Positions 53,079 to 62,981 of a stretch of DNA of 64,000 nt are shown piece after piece. Source of the stretch: CBDHHC01 sp965263345 (lineage in GTDB: Bacteria > Pseudomonadota > Alphaproteobacteria > Rhizobiales > CBDHHC01); the NCBI GenBank assembly GCA_965263345.1, contig CBDHHC010000004.1, positions 1 to 64,000 of the forward strand. Reading direction: 5' to 3'. Position numbers and translations under genes: made by a program. Each line of letters starts with the position of its first letter. Within the stretch, counting starts at the first letter, position 1. The notes beneath the pieces were generated by a model. That model ran no database searches. It had not been told where the DNA came from and saw nothing but the letters and a program-made list of their open reading frames with translations.

Positions 53079-54281
53079 TTAGACATTGGGGAATGGTTTA
53101 ATATATTCGTCTGCTTTTAAAGGATCAAAGTATTGATCATCAAAATATCTCATATTTTCTGCGGAGAATACTGGCTGCATATCATTATCTGGCATATCGC
53201 TTAGTACACCATCTAATGCTGTTCTATAAATCTCTGGTTGAAAAACAGTTTTGGCAATATCTAGCAGAGATGTTTGATTATCTAATTGTCCCCATCGAAC
53301 CATCTGTGAGATCAACCAAATTGCGTGTGAATGCCATGGGAAATTTGCATTGTCATCATAAAATTCTATGAATTTGGTATATTGTTTCGTTTCACCATCA
53401 TTATTAAGGGTCAGATTTCCATTAAGAGATTTTAGAATTAAAACTTGCGAGACATCTAAATATTCTGGTTTTGCTAAGATCTGACTTGCTTGCTCATTAT
53501 TATTTTTGTTTGCTAACCATTGCGCCGCTTCGGACAATACGCGCAGTAATCTATTTAATTTTTCTGGATTTTCATCTGCCCAATTTTTTCTAACACCAAG
53601 AACTTTTTCTGGAGCATGCGTCCATAACTCACTTTTTGTTGCAATTATACGACCATATCCTTGTTCTACTGCAAGGCTATTCCATGGCTCTCCAACACAA
53701 AATGCCTGAACATGTCCAGTCTTCAGACTTTCTGCAATTAATGAGGGCGGAATTGCAACCAAACGAACATCTTGATCAGGATTAATACCAGCTGCAGCGA
53801 GCCAATACCTTAAATCGTAATTATGACATGAAAATGGGTATACCATTCCTAAAGTTAAGCTTGACTCCCCTGCAGATGCCCGCCTCTGAATGATTTTTTT
53901 GAGAACATTTGCAGGTGCCATACCACCTGAAACAGATGCAACAGGATCTATTTCATACATTTGAGAAAATAATTCTTCTGAGACAGTAATTGCATTACCC
54001 CCACGCCCCAAAGAGAATGGCGCAATAATAGCTTCTGGGTTATGACCAATACCTAGTGTTGCAGCGATAGGCATACCTGCTAACATCTGAGCACATTCGT
54101 AATGACCCAGATTTACCTTATCTCTTATGTTTGCCCAGGATACTTCACGATGTAATTTTAAATTGATCCCATGTTTCTTATCAAAGCTAAATTCTTTAGC
54201 AATCGCTAAAATTGCACAGTCAACAAGGGGAATAAACCCGCAGTGAATGGTTTCCTCATCTGAAATAAAATCTGCAATCAT
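53079..54281 (-). CDS. nasS: NasS-type cytoplasmic nitrate sensor (NrtA/CmpA family)
   Basis: Periplasmic-binding-protein fold of the NrtA/CmpA type but without signal peptide or lipobox, starting MIADFISDEETIHCGFIPLVDCA; so it is a cytoplasmic sensor rather than a transporter subunit. Characteristic blocks: KKHGINLKLHREVSWANIRDK, AQMLAGMPIAATLGIG, YPFSCHNYDLRYWLAAAGINPD, VGEPWNSLAVEQGYGRI. In the NasS-NasT system it sequesters NasT until nitrate or nitrite binds. 19 nt downstream of nasT. 400 residues, normal. Confidence 0.9.
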   Translation of the reverse strand: MIADFISDEETIHCGFIPLVDCAILAIAKEFSFDKKHGINLKLHREVSWANIRDKVNLGHYECAQMLAGMPIAATLGIGHNPEAIIAPFSLGRGGNAITVSEELFSQMYEIDPVASVSGGMAPANVLKKIIQRRASAGESSLTLGMVYPFSCHNYDLRYWLAAAGINPDQDVRLVAIPPSLIAESLKTGHVQAFCVGEPWNSLAVEQGYGRIIATKSELWTHAPEKVLGVRKNWADENPEKLNRLLRVLSEAAQWLANKNNNEQASQILAKPEYLDVSQVLILKSLNGNLTLNNDGETKQYTKFIEFYDDNANFPWHSHAIWLISQMVRWGQLDNQTSLLDIAKTVFQPEIYRTALDGVLSDMPDNDMQPVFSAENMRYFDDQYFDPLKADEYIKPFPNV

Positions 54282-54300
54282 ATTAATCCCAAAAACCCTT

Positions 54301-54900
54301 TTATTTCAGTAGATCCGCTGTTGTGATCACACTTCTAGCAATCTCAATGATACGCTTTTCTTGGTTCATTGCTGTTTTTCGCAATTGCGCATAGGCTTGT
54401 TCTTCATCCAAGCCTTTATTCTTCATAATTATGCCCTTGGCACGCTCTATAATTTTTCGTTCCTCTAATGCATTTTTTGCTTGATCTAACTCTCCTTGAA
54501 GCCTTGAAAAAGCATTAAAGCGTGAAATCGTCATATCTAATATTGGACGGATACGATCTTTTTGTAAACCGCCTACTATATAGGCACTTACACCAGCATC
54601 CACTGATGCTTCAATCATAGATCTATCTGACTGATCAACAAACATTGCCACAGGACGCTTAACTATCCTTGAGACTTGAAACATTTGTTCCAACATATCT
54701 CGGCTTGGACTTTGTAGATCAATTAATATAACATCGGGGTCAATCGCATAAACACGCTTAAGAAGATTTGCGGTTTCAGCTATACATGTGACGCGCAAAA
54801 ACCCGGCTTCACGCAAGCCATCCTCAAGAATAGCGGCACGGACCGGGTGTTCATCAATTACAAGAATATTCAGATTTTTGTCATCAGTATTGGATGGCAC
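54301..54900 (-). CDS. nasT: NasT-type ANTAR response regulator
   Basis: Antiterminator protein: pseudo-receiver domain (NILVIDEHPVRAAILEDGL, IDPDVILIDLQSP with the usual Asp, MFVDQSD) followed by a coiled-coil linker and the RNA-binding ANTAR domain from about residue 140 (KIIERAKGIIMKNKGLDEEQAYAQLRKTA). The start is GTG at 54900, with AGGA 9 nt upstream. Its predicted target is the leader at 52740-52885. It lies downstream of the cys genes on the same strand, 100 nt after DUF934. Confidence 0.93.
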   Translation of the reverse strand: MPSNTDDKNLNILVIDEHPVRAAILEDGLREAGFLRVTCIAETANLLKRVYAIDPDVILIDLQSPSRDMLEQMFQVSRIVKRPVAMFVDQSDRSMIEASVDAGVSAYIVGGLQKDRIRPILDMTISRFNAFSRLQGELDQAKNALEERKIIERAKGIIMKNKGLDEEQAYAQLRKTAMNQEKRIIEIARSVITTADLLK

Positions 54901-55000
54901 GTGAACAATTCCTGATACTATTTGTTTTTTGCAATAAACATAGCTAAAAGTCGACTAAAATTGCTCTCTTGACTATTCAAACGACGATATAAGCTTTTCT

Positions 55001-55483
55001 TCATTCAACGCGAACTTCGTCACCAGTTACAGCATAACTGCGTTGATAATTCGTGTTAAGTATTTCTACACATCGTTTCCATGTTTCAATAGATATACCA
55101 TCAGCAACTTCAAAGCTATCAATACCACAGCGCATCATTAACACGGATTGGTCAGGCAAGACGTCACCCGTTGCTCGGAGTTCTCCTTCATATCCCAAAT
55201 GTTCACGTAAAATACGCGCTTGAGAATATGCGCGACCATCAGCGAACTTTGGGAACTGAAGAACAATCAGGTCCAACTTACTTATATATGGCTGAAGATC
55301 TTCAGCTTCGATATTATTGGTAATCGTTACACCAAGCTTAATCTTTTTTGTCAGCAAGCTATCGAACTGTTCTGCTAGCCTGTCATATGACAGAATGAAG
55401 GCGCCATCTTCTTGACATTCCTGATCGTCAGCAAGTGTTTGCCACACATCATCAGTCAATTCATTTTCTTTAATGAGTGGCAT
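55001..55483 (-). CDS. DUF934 sulfur-assimilation partner protein
   Basis: Proteobacterial DUF934 (oxidoreductase-like) protein usually encoded with cysI/cysH. Family sequence: YDRLAEQFDSLL, ISKLDLIVLQFPKFADGRAYSQARILRE, YEGELRATGDVLPDQ and MRCGIDSFEV. Role unproven, probably linked to sulfite reduction. The ATG at 55483 is chosen because AAGGAGG lies 6 nt upstream; the ORF start at 55516 is longer. It overlaps the cysI end by 14 nt. The expected partner cysH is not here. Confidence 0.9.
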   Translation of the reverse strand: MPLIKENELTDDVWQTLADDQECQEDGAFILSYDRLAEQFDSLLTKKIKLGVTITNNIEAEDLQPYISKLDLIVLQFPKFADGRAYSQARILREHLGYEGELRATGDVLPDQSVLMMRCGIDSFEVADGISIETWKRCVEILNTNYQRSYAVTGDEVRVE

Positions 55484-57125
55484 ATACTGCCTCCTTGAAT
55501 GGTTGCATTCCAACACGTCTGTATGCTTCTAAGAATGTTTCATTATCTTGACGCAGCTCTTTATAAGTTACAACGATTTTCTCAACCGCATTTACAACTT
55601 CTTCAAAAGAGAATCCCGGCCCAATAATATCACCGATAGCTGCTTTTTCATCACCGCTACCACCCAGTGTGACTTGATAATTTTCTACTCCACGACGCTC
55701 AAGCCCCAAGATACCAATATGTCCCGCATGATGGTGTCCGCAAGCGTTGATACATCCAGAAATTTTTATTTTTAGTTCGCCGATATCTTTTTGACGCTCA
55801 AGGTCTGAAAATTTATTACTTAATTCTTGAGCAACTGGAATTGATCTTGCTGTCGCCAAAGAACAGTAATCAAGTCCTGGGCAGCAAATCATATCCGAGA
55901 TTAAACTAATATTATCCGTTGCTAATTTTTGTTGAACAAGTTTCTGCCAGACGGCATAAAGGTCAGATTGCTTTACATCCGGTAATACTAGATTTTGTTC
56001 ATGTGTAACGCGAATTTCGCTAAAGCTGTACTCATCAGATAGGTCTGCAACAGCATTCATTTGTTCCGTCGTTGCATCTCCAGGTATGCCACCAATTGGC
56101 TTTAAGGAGATATTTACGATTGCATATCCTGGTATCTTATGATCTGCAACATTTGTTGAAACCCAAGCTTTAAATGCATTGTCACTTTGAAGCTTTTCTG
56201 TATAGCTCGCTGCATCAGCTTCTAAAATTTCATACTCTGGTGGCTTAAAATATGCTGAAATTCTCTCTAATTCCTCACCAGGAAGAACAACTTCAGGTGC
56301 TTCAATTTTTTTGTATTCTTCTTCTACCTGCCTTGTGAACTCTTCCTTACCAAGCTCCATGACAAGTATTTTAATTCGAGCTTTGTATTTATTATCGCGA
56401 CGACCATGTAGGTTGTAGACACGCATAATTGCTTCCATGTACGCAAGCAACTCTTTCTTTTCCAGCCACTCTCGAATTGTCACACCAACGACTGGTGTAC
56501 GACCGAGACCTCCGCCTACTATAACTTCAAATCCGACTTCACCTTCGTTATTCTTGGCAAGTTTCAAGCCGATATCATGAAATGCAACAGCTGCCCTGTC
56601 ATTTGGTGCACCTGTGATTGCAATCTTAAACTTACGTGGCAGATAGCAAAATTCCGGGTGAACAGTTGACCACTGTCTTAATAATTCTGCGTATGGGCGC
56701 GGGTCTTCAAACTCATCTTTAGCAACACCAGCCCATTGATCTGATGTTACATTCCGTATACAATTTCCGCTTGTTTGAATTGCATGCATTTCAACGTCTG
56801 CTAGATGTTGAAGGATATCTGCTGTTTCTTCAAGCTTGGGCCAATTGTATTGAATATTTTGTCGTGTTGTGAAATGCCCATAGCCTCTGTCATACTTTTC
56901 TGCAATGAAAGCGAGCTTACGCATCTGCTTAGACGACAAGGTGCCGTATGGGATTGCTACACGAAGCATGTAAGCATGGAGCTGAAGGTATAAGCCATTC
57001 ATTAACCGTAATGGTCTGAACTGTTCTTCGGTTAGTTCACCAGACATGCGGCGTTCTGTTTGAAAACGAAACTGCTCTACGCGTTGCCTTACAAATTGTT
57101 CGTCAAATTGATCATATCTATACAT
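55470..57125 (-). CDS. cysI: Sulfite reductase hemoprotein (CysI-like nitrite/sulfite reductase)
   Basis: Siroheme/[4Fe-4S] reductase converting sulfite to sulfide. Half-domain motifs: YGTLSSKQMRKLAFIAEKYDRGYGHFTTRQNIQ in pieces (GHFTTRQNIQYNW, TSGNCIRNVTSDQWAG), cluster ligands CCPGLDYCSLATARS and ISGCINACGHHHAGHIGILG. 551 residues, as in the alphaproteobacterial CysI of the cysG-DUF2849-cysI-DUF934 unit. Electron supply is probably ferredoxin or the CysJ-like protein at 47.8 kb. It follows DUF2849 by 77 nt. Confidence 0.93.
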   Translation of the reverse strand: MYRYDQFDEQFVRQRVEQFRFQTERRMSGELTEEQFRPLRLMNGLYLQLHAYMLRVAIPYGTLSSKQMRKLAFIAEKYDRGYGHFTTRQNIQYNWPKLEETADILQHLADVEMHAIQTSGNCIRNVTSDQWAGVAKDEFEDPRPYAELLRQWSTVHPEFCYLPRKFKIAITGAPNDRAAVAFHDIGLKLAKNNEGEVGFEVIVGGGLGRTPVVGVTIREWLEKKELLAYMEAIMRVYNLHGRRDNKYKARIKILVMELGKEEFTRQVEEEYKKIEAPEVVLPGEELERISAYFKPPEYEILEADAASYTEKLQSDNAFKAWVSTNVADHKIPGYAIVNISLKPIGGIPGDATTEQMNAVADLSDEYSFSEIRVTHEQNLVLPDVKQSDLYAVWQKLVQQKLATDNISLISDMICCPGLDYCSLATARSIPVAQELSNKFSDLERQKDIGELKIKISGCINACGHHHAGHIGILGLERRGVENYQVTLGGSGDEKAAIGDIIGPGFSFEEVVNAVEKIVVTYKELRQDNETFLEAYRRVGMQPFKEAVYATH

Positions 57126-57202
57126 GAGCTGTCATCCTGCTAAGCTCTGATTTAAAGCTAATTAACTATTGTTCTATTTTTTGGATTAATGAAAGATTTT
57201 TT

Positions 57203-57505
57203 TTATTTCCATAAATCTTTCCGGACACTCGGACCAGTTGCACGCATATGTTCACGAATATGCAATGCCTTTATCTTCCCGTTTGTTTCCTCAATATCAA
57301 TCAGATATGGTCCGACAACTTCATTTGCTAAAGCAGACGCTTCGCCTTTTTCCAGAATCTTGTCTATTTCGTCATCTGTTCTAGCAATCTCAGCCATTTC
57401 TATTGAATCTGCCCAAGTGCCATCCGTTTTCAAGAAAACAACTAGGCCATCAGCCAAGTCATTTGCTGTTACGACTTTTGGTAATCCTTTTTGTACTTTC
57501 ACCAT
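57203..57505 (-). CDS. DUF2849 protein
   Basis: 100-residue protein of the alphaproteobacterial DUF2849 family, always found between cysG and cysI. Sequence: KVVTANDLADGLVVFLKTDG, AEIARTDDEIDKILEKGEA, NEVVGPYLIDIEE and KALHIREHMRATGPSVR. Function unknown, presumably an accessory in sulfite reduction or siroheme handling. 6 nt after the cysG stop, so coupled. Confidence 0.92.
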   Translation of the reverse strand: MVKVQKGLPKVVTANDLADGLVVFLKTDGTWADSIEMAEIARTDDEIDKILEKGEASALANEVVGPYLIDIEETNGKIKALHIREHMRATGPSVRKDLWK

Positions 57506-57511
57506 ATGCTC

Positions 57512-58969
57512 TTAACCCGCCGTTTTTTGATCTCGGTTTTTATTTGAAAAAGGCACAACGTTTACTGGATCAAACTTCTCCACTTTAGTTGGTCGATTTA
57601 TTCCTGAATGTATCCAATCTATCCCAACAAATATTATAGCTGGCCCTTTAATTCCACATTGTTCAACACATAACTCTAAATCTTGAATTGTTGTTGACAC
57701 TGAACGTTCATTCTTCCTAGTCCCATTTTCAACAATAACTACTGGTGTTTTGGGGCCAATACCTGCTTTTAGCAAGTTATTTCTTATTATTCCGCACGTC
57801 CTCACGCCCATGTAAACAGCAAATGCTTGTCCCTCTGATGCTAACATATGCCAGTCATGCTCAGGAACTCCATCAACAGTCGCGCCTGTTAATATTGAAA
57901 AAATACGGTGCTGTTCACGCATTGTAACAGGTAAACCAATTGACGCTGAACATGCATGTGCCGCGGTAATCCCAGGAACAACTTCCACTGAAATACCATG
58001 TGGCTGCAATGCCATTAATTCTTCTGATGCTCTACCGAAGACGAATGGATCCCCACCTTTTAGCCTGGCAACAGTTTTGCCCTGCATAGCTTCAGTTAAT
58101 AATATGCGATTTATTTCAGTTTGGGATGTTGAGGGTTCCCCTGGAGTTTTCCCTACAAATATACGTTCAGCATCTCGTCTTGCATATTCGAGTATTTCAG
58201 GGTTTACCAAGCGATCAACCACCAGAACATCAGCGTTCTGCATACGCTGTTGTGCTTTTAGGGTTAAAAGCCCTGGATCTCCTGGGCCACAACCAATTAA
58301 AGCAACTGATCCAATTTTTTCAGACGTTTCTTCTTCATCTGAGTTTGCCAGCTCTGCTTTTAAGGCTTTTCTTGCTGATGCATAATCATTTGCTAAAACA
58401 AATTTTCTAAAGGCCCCAGACAAAAGCCTTTGCCAAACCTGTCTTCTCTGACGACCGTTTGTTACTTTTTGGCTAATAAAGCCACGTAGCTTTTGAGCAA
58501 AAGACGCTAATGTACCGTAATTATCGGGAAGCCATGCTTCCAATTTTGCTTTTATCTCTCTAGCTAAAATAGGCGCAGCACCCTCTGTGCCTATTGCAAC
58601 CGTGACTGGATCACGGTCTACAATTGCAGGTGTTATGAAAGTACATAAATCTGGTCTATCCACGACATTTACTGGGATGTTATTTGATTGAGCGACCTTA
58701 GAAATATTGAGTCCTAGTTCTTCATCTTCAGTTGCAGCATAAACCAACTGATAGCCAATAACGTCATCCTCAGAAAATTTTCGCTGATGGAGTTGAATCA
58801 GTTTTTCCTGCGCCAGTTCCTGCAATTCAGAAATAAAATTTTCAGAAATCACATCTATCTGAACTTCGGTTTTCATTAGAAGACGTATTTTTTGTGCGGC
58901 TTGTTCCTCGCCACCAACAACTAATACTCTTGCATCATGTAATTTTAGATAGACTGGAAAATATTTCAT
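57512..58969 (-). CDS. cysG: Siroheme synthase (bifunctional)
   Basis: Makes siroheme for CysI and NirA. The N-terminal half is the precorrin-2 dehydrogenase/ferrochelatase (LKLHDARVLVVGGEEQAAQK, VVDRPDLCTFITPAIVDRDPV with catalytic Asp); residues 215 onward are uroporphyrinogen-III methyltransferase (VALIGCGPGDPGLLTLKAQQ, VARLKGGDPFVFGRASEE, VVPGITAAHACSASIGLP, MGVRTCGII). 485 residues. First gene of the cys unit and divergent from the heparinase gene. Its location beside both siroheme enzymes shows the shared need. Confidence 0.96.
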   Translation of the reverse strand: MKYFPVYLKLHDARVLVVGGEEQAAQKIRLLMKTEVQIDVISENFISELQELAQEKLIQLHQRKFSEDDVIGYQLVYAATEDEELGLNISKVAQSNNIPVNVVDRPDLCTFITPAIVDRDPVTVAIGTEGAAPILAREIKAKLEAWLPDNYGTLASFAQKLRGFISQKVTNGRQRRQVWQRLLSGAFRKFVLANDYASARKALKAELANSDEEETSEKIGSVALIGCGPGDPGLLTLKAQQRMQNADVLVVDRLVNPEILEYARRDAERIFVGKTPGEPSTSQTEINRILLTEAMQGKTVARLKGGDPFVFGRASEELMALQPHGISVEVVPGITAAHACSASIGLPVTMREQHRIFSILTGATVDGVPEHDWHMLASEGQAFAVYMGVRTCGIIRNNLLKAGIGPKTPVVIVENGTRKNERSVSTTIQDLELCVEQCGIKGPAIIFVGIDWIHSGINRPTKVEKFDPVNVVPFSNKNRDQKTAG

Positions 58970-59426
58970 TAACGCCTAAAACCTTTGTTTTTACACAAGT
59001 CATGTGTGACTATTTTATGCAAAGAGAGCCTTGAAATCTCTCTGAATATCTCCACAACACTATGAAATGGGGATGTATTCATTGTACATATTACATGAAA
59101 TCGAGTATTTTGGAAAATTATCACCGACTATAATAAATAGAATATTTTTCCAATAAAATCAATCATTCATCGATAAAATAGTTTAATTTTTCTTTTTTAA
59201 TAATTTTAATAGTATATTTTTTTATTTTAACCTAGAGGTAAGCATAAAAAATAAATTGCAGCTATATACATAGACAAAATTTTGCGGAACTTTGATAGAA
59301 ATTATCTAGGGTATTAATTGTTAGGTTTCTTTTTTGGGTTGTGTTAGTAATTCGGCCCTGAAGTTAAAGAATCATGATTTTCATGCTATTATATTAATAA
59401 TACACATTCTAAACCCAGAGCTATTT
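58970..59426. other. Divergent intergenic region cysG / heparinase-family gene
   Basis: 457 nt, strongly AT-rich with long A/T runs (about 59151-59240). It must hold two divergent promoters. No gene, repeat or hairpin with a U-tract is convincing. The open frame before 59427 is not conserved-looking and lacks a ribosome site. Confidence 0.4.
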
Positions 59427-61238
59427 ATGGCATTCGATATACTAGGTGAAAAAAACCTTCTCGCGCGTTTTGCAGAAAATTATTATCGTAAATTGGCGGT
59501 AAAGTTTTTTTTTCGTTCTTCTGCACACACATGGCTTGATACAGGATCAACAGCTGAACAGATAAGTCTTATTCCGCAAGATTTAAGAACTGCTGACCCA
59601 AGTTTTACGACAGAGGTTTATCATGGTCACTTCGGGTTATCGGGAGCCGTGAAAATTACTGATGGAAAATCTCCATTTGCTGTAACGGCACCAAATACAT
59701 CTTGGGAAAAAGAATTACATGGTTTTGGGTGGTTAAGACATTTCAATGCTTCACAAGATAGCCAATCAATGGCCCATGCTAAAGGACTTATTCAAGATTG
59801 GATAAAAAACTGTTCTAAAAAGAAGAGTGTAGCCTGGAAGCCCGAAATCGTCTCACGCCGCGTCATTTCTTGGCTCTGTCATATTGCCCCATTTTTAGAA
59901 GACGGAGATTCGGTATTTTATGACAATGTAATGGCATGTCTTACACAAAAAATACGCTTTCTATCTGCATATTATAAAGACATACCTGATGGCCAACCTA
60001 AGCTTACTGCGCTCATTGCACTGAATATGGCTGGCCTTTGTGTTGGTGGGCAGGATAAATTGAATGAAAAATATCTTCAGATCTTGAATTCGGAGCTTGA
60101 TCGTCAGATCCTAGAAGATGGTGGGCATATTTCCAGGAATCCTTGGATTCCTGTTGATTTAATGTTCGACTTATTGCCACTTAAGCAATGCTTTGTTTCA
60201 CGCGATCAAGAGCCTCCTGAAGCCCTCATAAATGCTCTTAAACGTATTCCTGCAATGATACGTTTTATGAGATTAGGAGATGGTTACCTTGCGCGCTTTA
60301 ATGGAATGTCTGCGACGTTACCAGATATGATTGCAACGATTTTATCATACGATGACCATTCAAATAAACTTAGCGGATATACCCCTAGTACAGCTTATAG
60401 CCGTATTGAAATGGGGCAAACGATTATTATAGCTGATACAGGGTCTCCACCAGACCTTGCATTAAGCAACGCACCAAATGCAGGATGTTTATCTTTTGAA
60501 ATGAGTTCGAGTACACTCCCAATTATTGTTAATTGTGGTGCTCCTGGTCCTGCTAATCAAGAATGGCACCTGACATCTCGCACAACTCCATACCATTCTA
60601 CCTTAAGCATTAATAAAAAATCTTCCGCTAAGCTGCTTAAGGAAAATATGGTTCATAAATATCTTGGCACCTCCCTTTTAAGAGGCCCCAAGAATGTCAC
60701 TGTTGAATGTAGCGAGAATCCAGGAGAAAGCATTATTAATGCTAGCCATGACGGTTTTGCATCAAGATATAATTCGATTTATTCAAGAAAACTGATATTA
60801 AGCAAGTTTGGAGAGCATGTGGAAGGGCAAGAGCATCTCTGGCCTAATGAAGACACACCTTCCAAACAACATCGCTTCCCTTTTGCTTTACACTTTCACC
60901 TACACCCAGATGTTCAACCTAGGTTTACTGAAGACCGTAAAAGCATTTTGTTGCATCTTTATAATGGAGAGACATGGAAATTCTCAACCCAGAGTCTTGT
61001 CCCAGCACTTGAAGAAAGCTTATTTTTTGCCGATTATAGGGGACCAAGACGCAGTTTACAGATTGTTTTGCGAGGTGTTTGCAATGCGAAAGCAAAATTT
61101 ATCTGGACACTTGAGAAAATTCAATATGCAGAACAAGAGAATAGTCCTCCTCCAACTCCAGAACATCAGGTTCCCTCACGTATGGCTCAGATTAAGAAAA
61201 AACTTATTTTTACGAATCTTGAACAAGATGAGGAATAG
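59427..61238 (+). CDS. Heparinase II/III family protein
   Basis: Polysaccharide-lyase-like protein. An alpha/alpha toroid N-terminal half (FGWLRHFNASQ, WKPEIVSRRVISWLCHIAPFL) is followed by a beta-sandwich C-terminal half (GQTIIIADTGSPPD, LSFEMSSSTLPIIVNCGAPG, RTTPYHSTLSINKKSSA). In alphaproteobacteria this gene precedes purH and probably acts on a cell-surface polymer, not on heparin. No signal peptide. The ATG at 59427 (MAFDILG) is chosen; the longer frame from 59334 adds 31 non-conserved residues. 603 residues. Confidence 0.88.
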   Translation: MAFDILGEKNLLARFAENYYRKLAVKFFFRSSAHTWLDTGSTAEQISLIPQDLRTADPSFTTEVYHGHFGLSGAVKITDGKSPFAVTAPNTSWEKELHGFGWLRHFNASQDSQSMAHAKGLIQDWIKNCSKKKSVAWKPEIVSRRVISWLCHIAPFLEDGDSVFYDNVMACLTQKIRFLSAYYKDIPDGQPKLTALIALNMAGLCVGGQDKLNEKYLQILNSELDRQILEDGGHISRNPWIPVDLMFDLLPLKQCFVSRDQEPPEALINALKRIPAMIRFMRLGDGYLARFNGMSATLPDMIATILSYDDHSNKLSGYTPSTAYSRIEMGQTIIIADTGSPPDLALSNAPNAGCLSFEMSSSTLPIIVNCGAPGPANQEWHLTSRTTPYHSTLSINKKSSAKLLKENMVHKYLGTSLLRGPKNVTVECSENPGESIINASHDGFASRYNSIYSRKLILSKFGEHVEGQEHLWPNEDTPSKQHRFPFALHFHLHPDVQPRFTEDRKSILLHLYNGETWKFSTQSLVPALEESLFFADYRGPRRSLQIVLRGVCNAKAKFIWTLEKIQYAEQENSPPPTPEHQVPSRMAQIKKKLIFTNLEQDEE

Positions 61239-61335
61239 TCAAAGTTACGCAGTCTTAAAGAATTGATTGAATTGCATTTATATTCCTATTAATCAGTTTT
61301 AAAACTCTTATTTAAAGGATGAACAGGATTACCAT

Positions 61336-62928
61336 ATGAATTCAAATCAGTTTCCTATTAAACGGGCTCTTATCTCTGTATCTAATAAAACTGGCATTGA
61401 AGAATTTGCTAAAAAACTTGTAGAGAAAGGCGTTGAGCTTATCTCTACTGGCGGTACAGCTAAACTATTAAAAGCCTCCAATCTAGATGTTAAAGATATT
61501 TCTGAGATTACTGATTTTCCTGAGATGATGGATGGCCGACTGAAAACTTTGCATCCAAATGTACACGGAGGTTTATTAGCTATTAGGGGTAATTCTGATC
61601 ATGAGGGAGCTCAAGCTGAACATGGTATCTCTAATATTGATCTTCTGATTGTGAATTTATATCCTTTTGAGGAAACCGTTGCTTCTGGCGCTGATGTAGA
61701 TCAATGTATTGAAAATATAGACATTGGTGGTCCTGCAATGATACGAGCTGCAGCAAAAAACCATACAAGTGTCACCGTTATCGTCGATCCTTCAGATTAT
61801 GAAAATCTAATGTTGGAAATGAATTCTCAAAATGGTGAAACAAGCCCAGCATTTCGTCGCAAGATGGCAGCTAAAGCTTATGCTCGTACTGCGGCATATG
61901 ACTCAGCTATTAGTCGTTGGTTTGCTGAAACTTTAGAGGATACTTCGCCTGATTACTGTAGTTTTGCTGGAACACTCTCTCAATCTTTACGGTATGGTGA
62001 GAACCCCCACCAATGGGCTGCTTTTTACAAAAATTCTATAGCCAGACCTGGCGTTGCCACCGCAGAGCAAAAACAGGGTAAGGAACTTAGCTACAATAAC
62101 CTTAATGATACTGATGCAGCTTATGAGCTTGTTGCAGAATTTTCTCCAAGGGTAAGTCCTGCAATTGCTATTATTAAACACGCTAACCCATGCGGTGTTG
62201 CAATAGGTTCGAGCCTTACCGAGGCTTATAAGAATGCCCTAAAATGTGATCCCGTTAGTGCTTTTGGTGGTATTGTTGCATCAAATACGAAACTTGATGG
62301 CGAAACTGCTCAGGAGATTGTAAAAGTTTTCACTGAGGTTATTATTGCACCCGATGCAACAGAGGAAGCTATGGAGATTATTGCGGCAAAGAAAAATCTG
62401 CGCCTTCTTCTTGCTCATGGTTTACCCAATCCAAAAGAAGCCGGGGTAATGATGAAAATGCTCTCTGGTGGTTTTTTGTTACAAGCTCGTGATAATGGTT
62501 ATGTTGATGACCTAGACTTAAATGTTGTTACAAAACGAGCCCCAAGTGATCAGGAGCTCAGTGACCTAAAATTTGCATTTAAGGTTTGTAAGCATGTTAA
62601 GTCTAACGCAATTGTTTATGCAAAAAATGGTTCTACTGTAGGTATTGGGGCGGGGCAGATGAGTCGAGTAGATTCAGCGCGCATTGCAGCCTGGAAAGCT
62701 CAGGAAGCTGCTGATACGGCCCATGAAACAATTACACTTACACAAGGCTCTGTCGTTGCATCTGATGCTTTTTTCCCATTCGCTGATGGTTTGTTGACTG
62801 CAGCTAAAGCAGGTGCTACTGCAGTTATTCAGCCTGGAGGATCTATGCGTGATGATGAAGTTATCGCTGCTGCTGATGAGGCTGGGCTTGCGATGGTTAT
62901 GACAGGTGTAAGGCATTTTAGACACTAA
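61336..62928 (+). CDS. purH: Bifunctional AICAR formyltransferase / IMP cyclohydrolase
   Basis: Last two steps of purine synthesis to IMP. N-terminal IMP cyclohydrolase (RALISVSNKTGIEEFAKKL, ELISTGGTAKLL, PEMMDGRLKTLHPNVHGG, NLYPFEETV) and C-terminal formyltransferase (LRYGENPHQWAAFY, IIKHANPCGVAIG, PVSAFGGIVASN, GIGAGQMSRVDS, ASDAFFPFADG). Ends with the family motif GVRHFRH. 530 residues, full length. Confidence 0.97.
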   Translation: MNSNQFPIKRALISVSNKTGIEEFAKKLVEKGVELISTGGTAKLLKASNLDVKDISEITDFPEMMDGRLKTLHPNVHGGLLAIRGNSDHEGAQAEHGISNIDLLIVNLYPFEETVASGADVDQCIENIDIGGPAMIRAAAKNHTSVTVIVDPSDYENLMLEMNSQNGETSPAFRRKMAAKAYARTAAYDSAISRWFAETLEDTSPDYCSFAGTLSQSLRYGENPHQWAAFYKNSIARPGVATAEQKQGKELSYNNLNDTDAAYELVAEFSPRVSPAIAIIKHANPCGVAIGSSLTEAYKNALKCDPVSAFGGIVASNTKLDGETAQEIVKVFTEVIIAPDATEEAMEIIAAKKNLRLLLAHGLPNPKEAGVMMKMLSGGFLLQARDNGYVDDLDLNVVTKRAPSDQELSDLKFAFKVCKHVKSNAIVYAKNGSTVGIGAGQMSRVDSARIAAWKAQEAADTAHETITLTQGSVVASDAFFPFADGLLTAAKAGATAVIQPGGSMRDDEVIAAADEAGLAMVMTGVRHFRH

Positions 62929-62939
62929 ACTAACATTAC

Positions 62940-62965
62940 AGGAGAGCATAAATTTATGCTCTCCT
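62940..62965. terminator. 26-bp perfect palindrome between purH and the glycosidase gene
   Basis: AGGAGAGCATAAA/TTTATGCTCTCCT is a perfect inverted repeat lying between convergent stop codons. No long U-tract follows on either strand, but position and symmetry suggest a bidirectional terminator. Confidence 0.7.
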
Positions 62966-62981
62966 AAATGACATTCATCCG

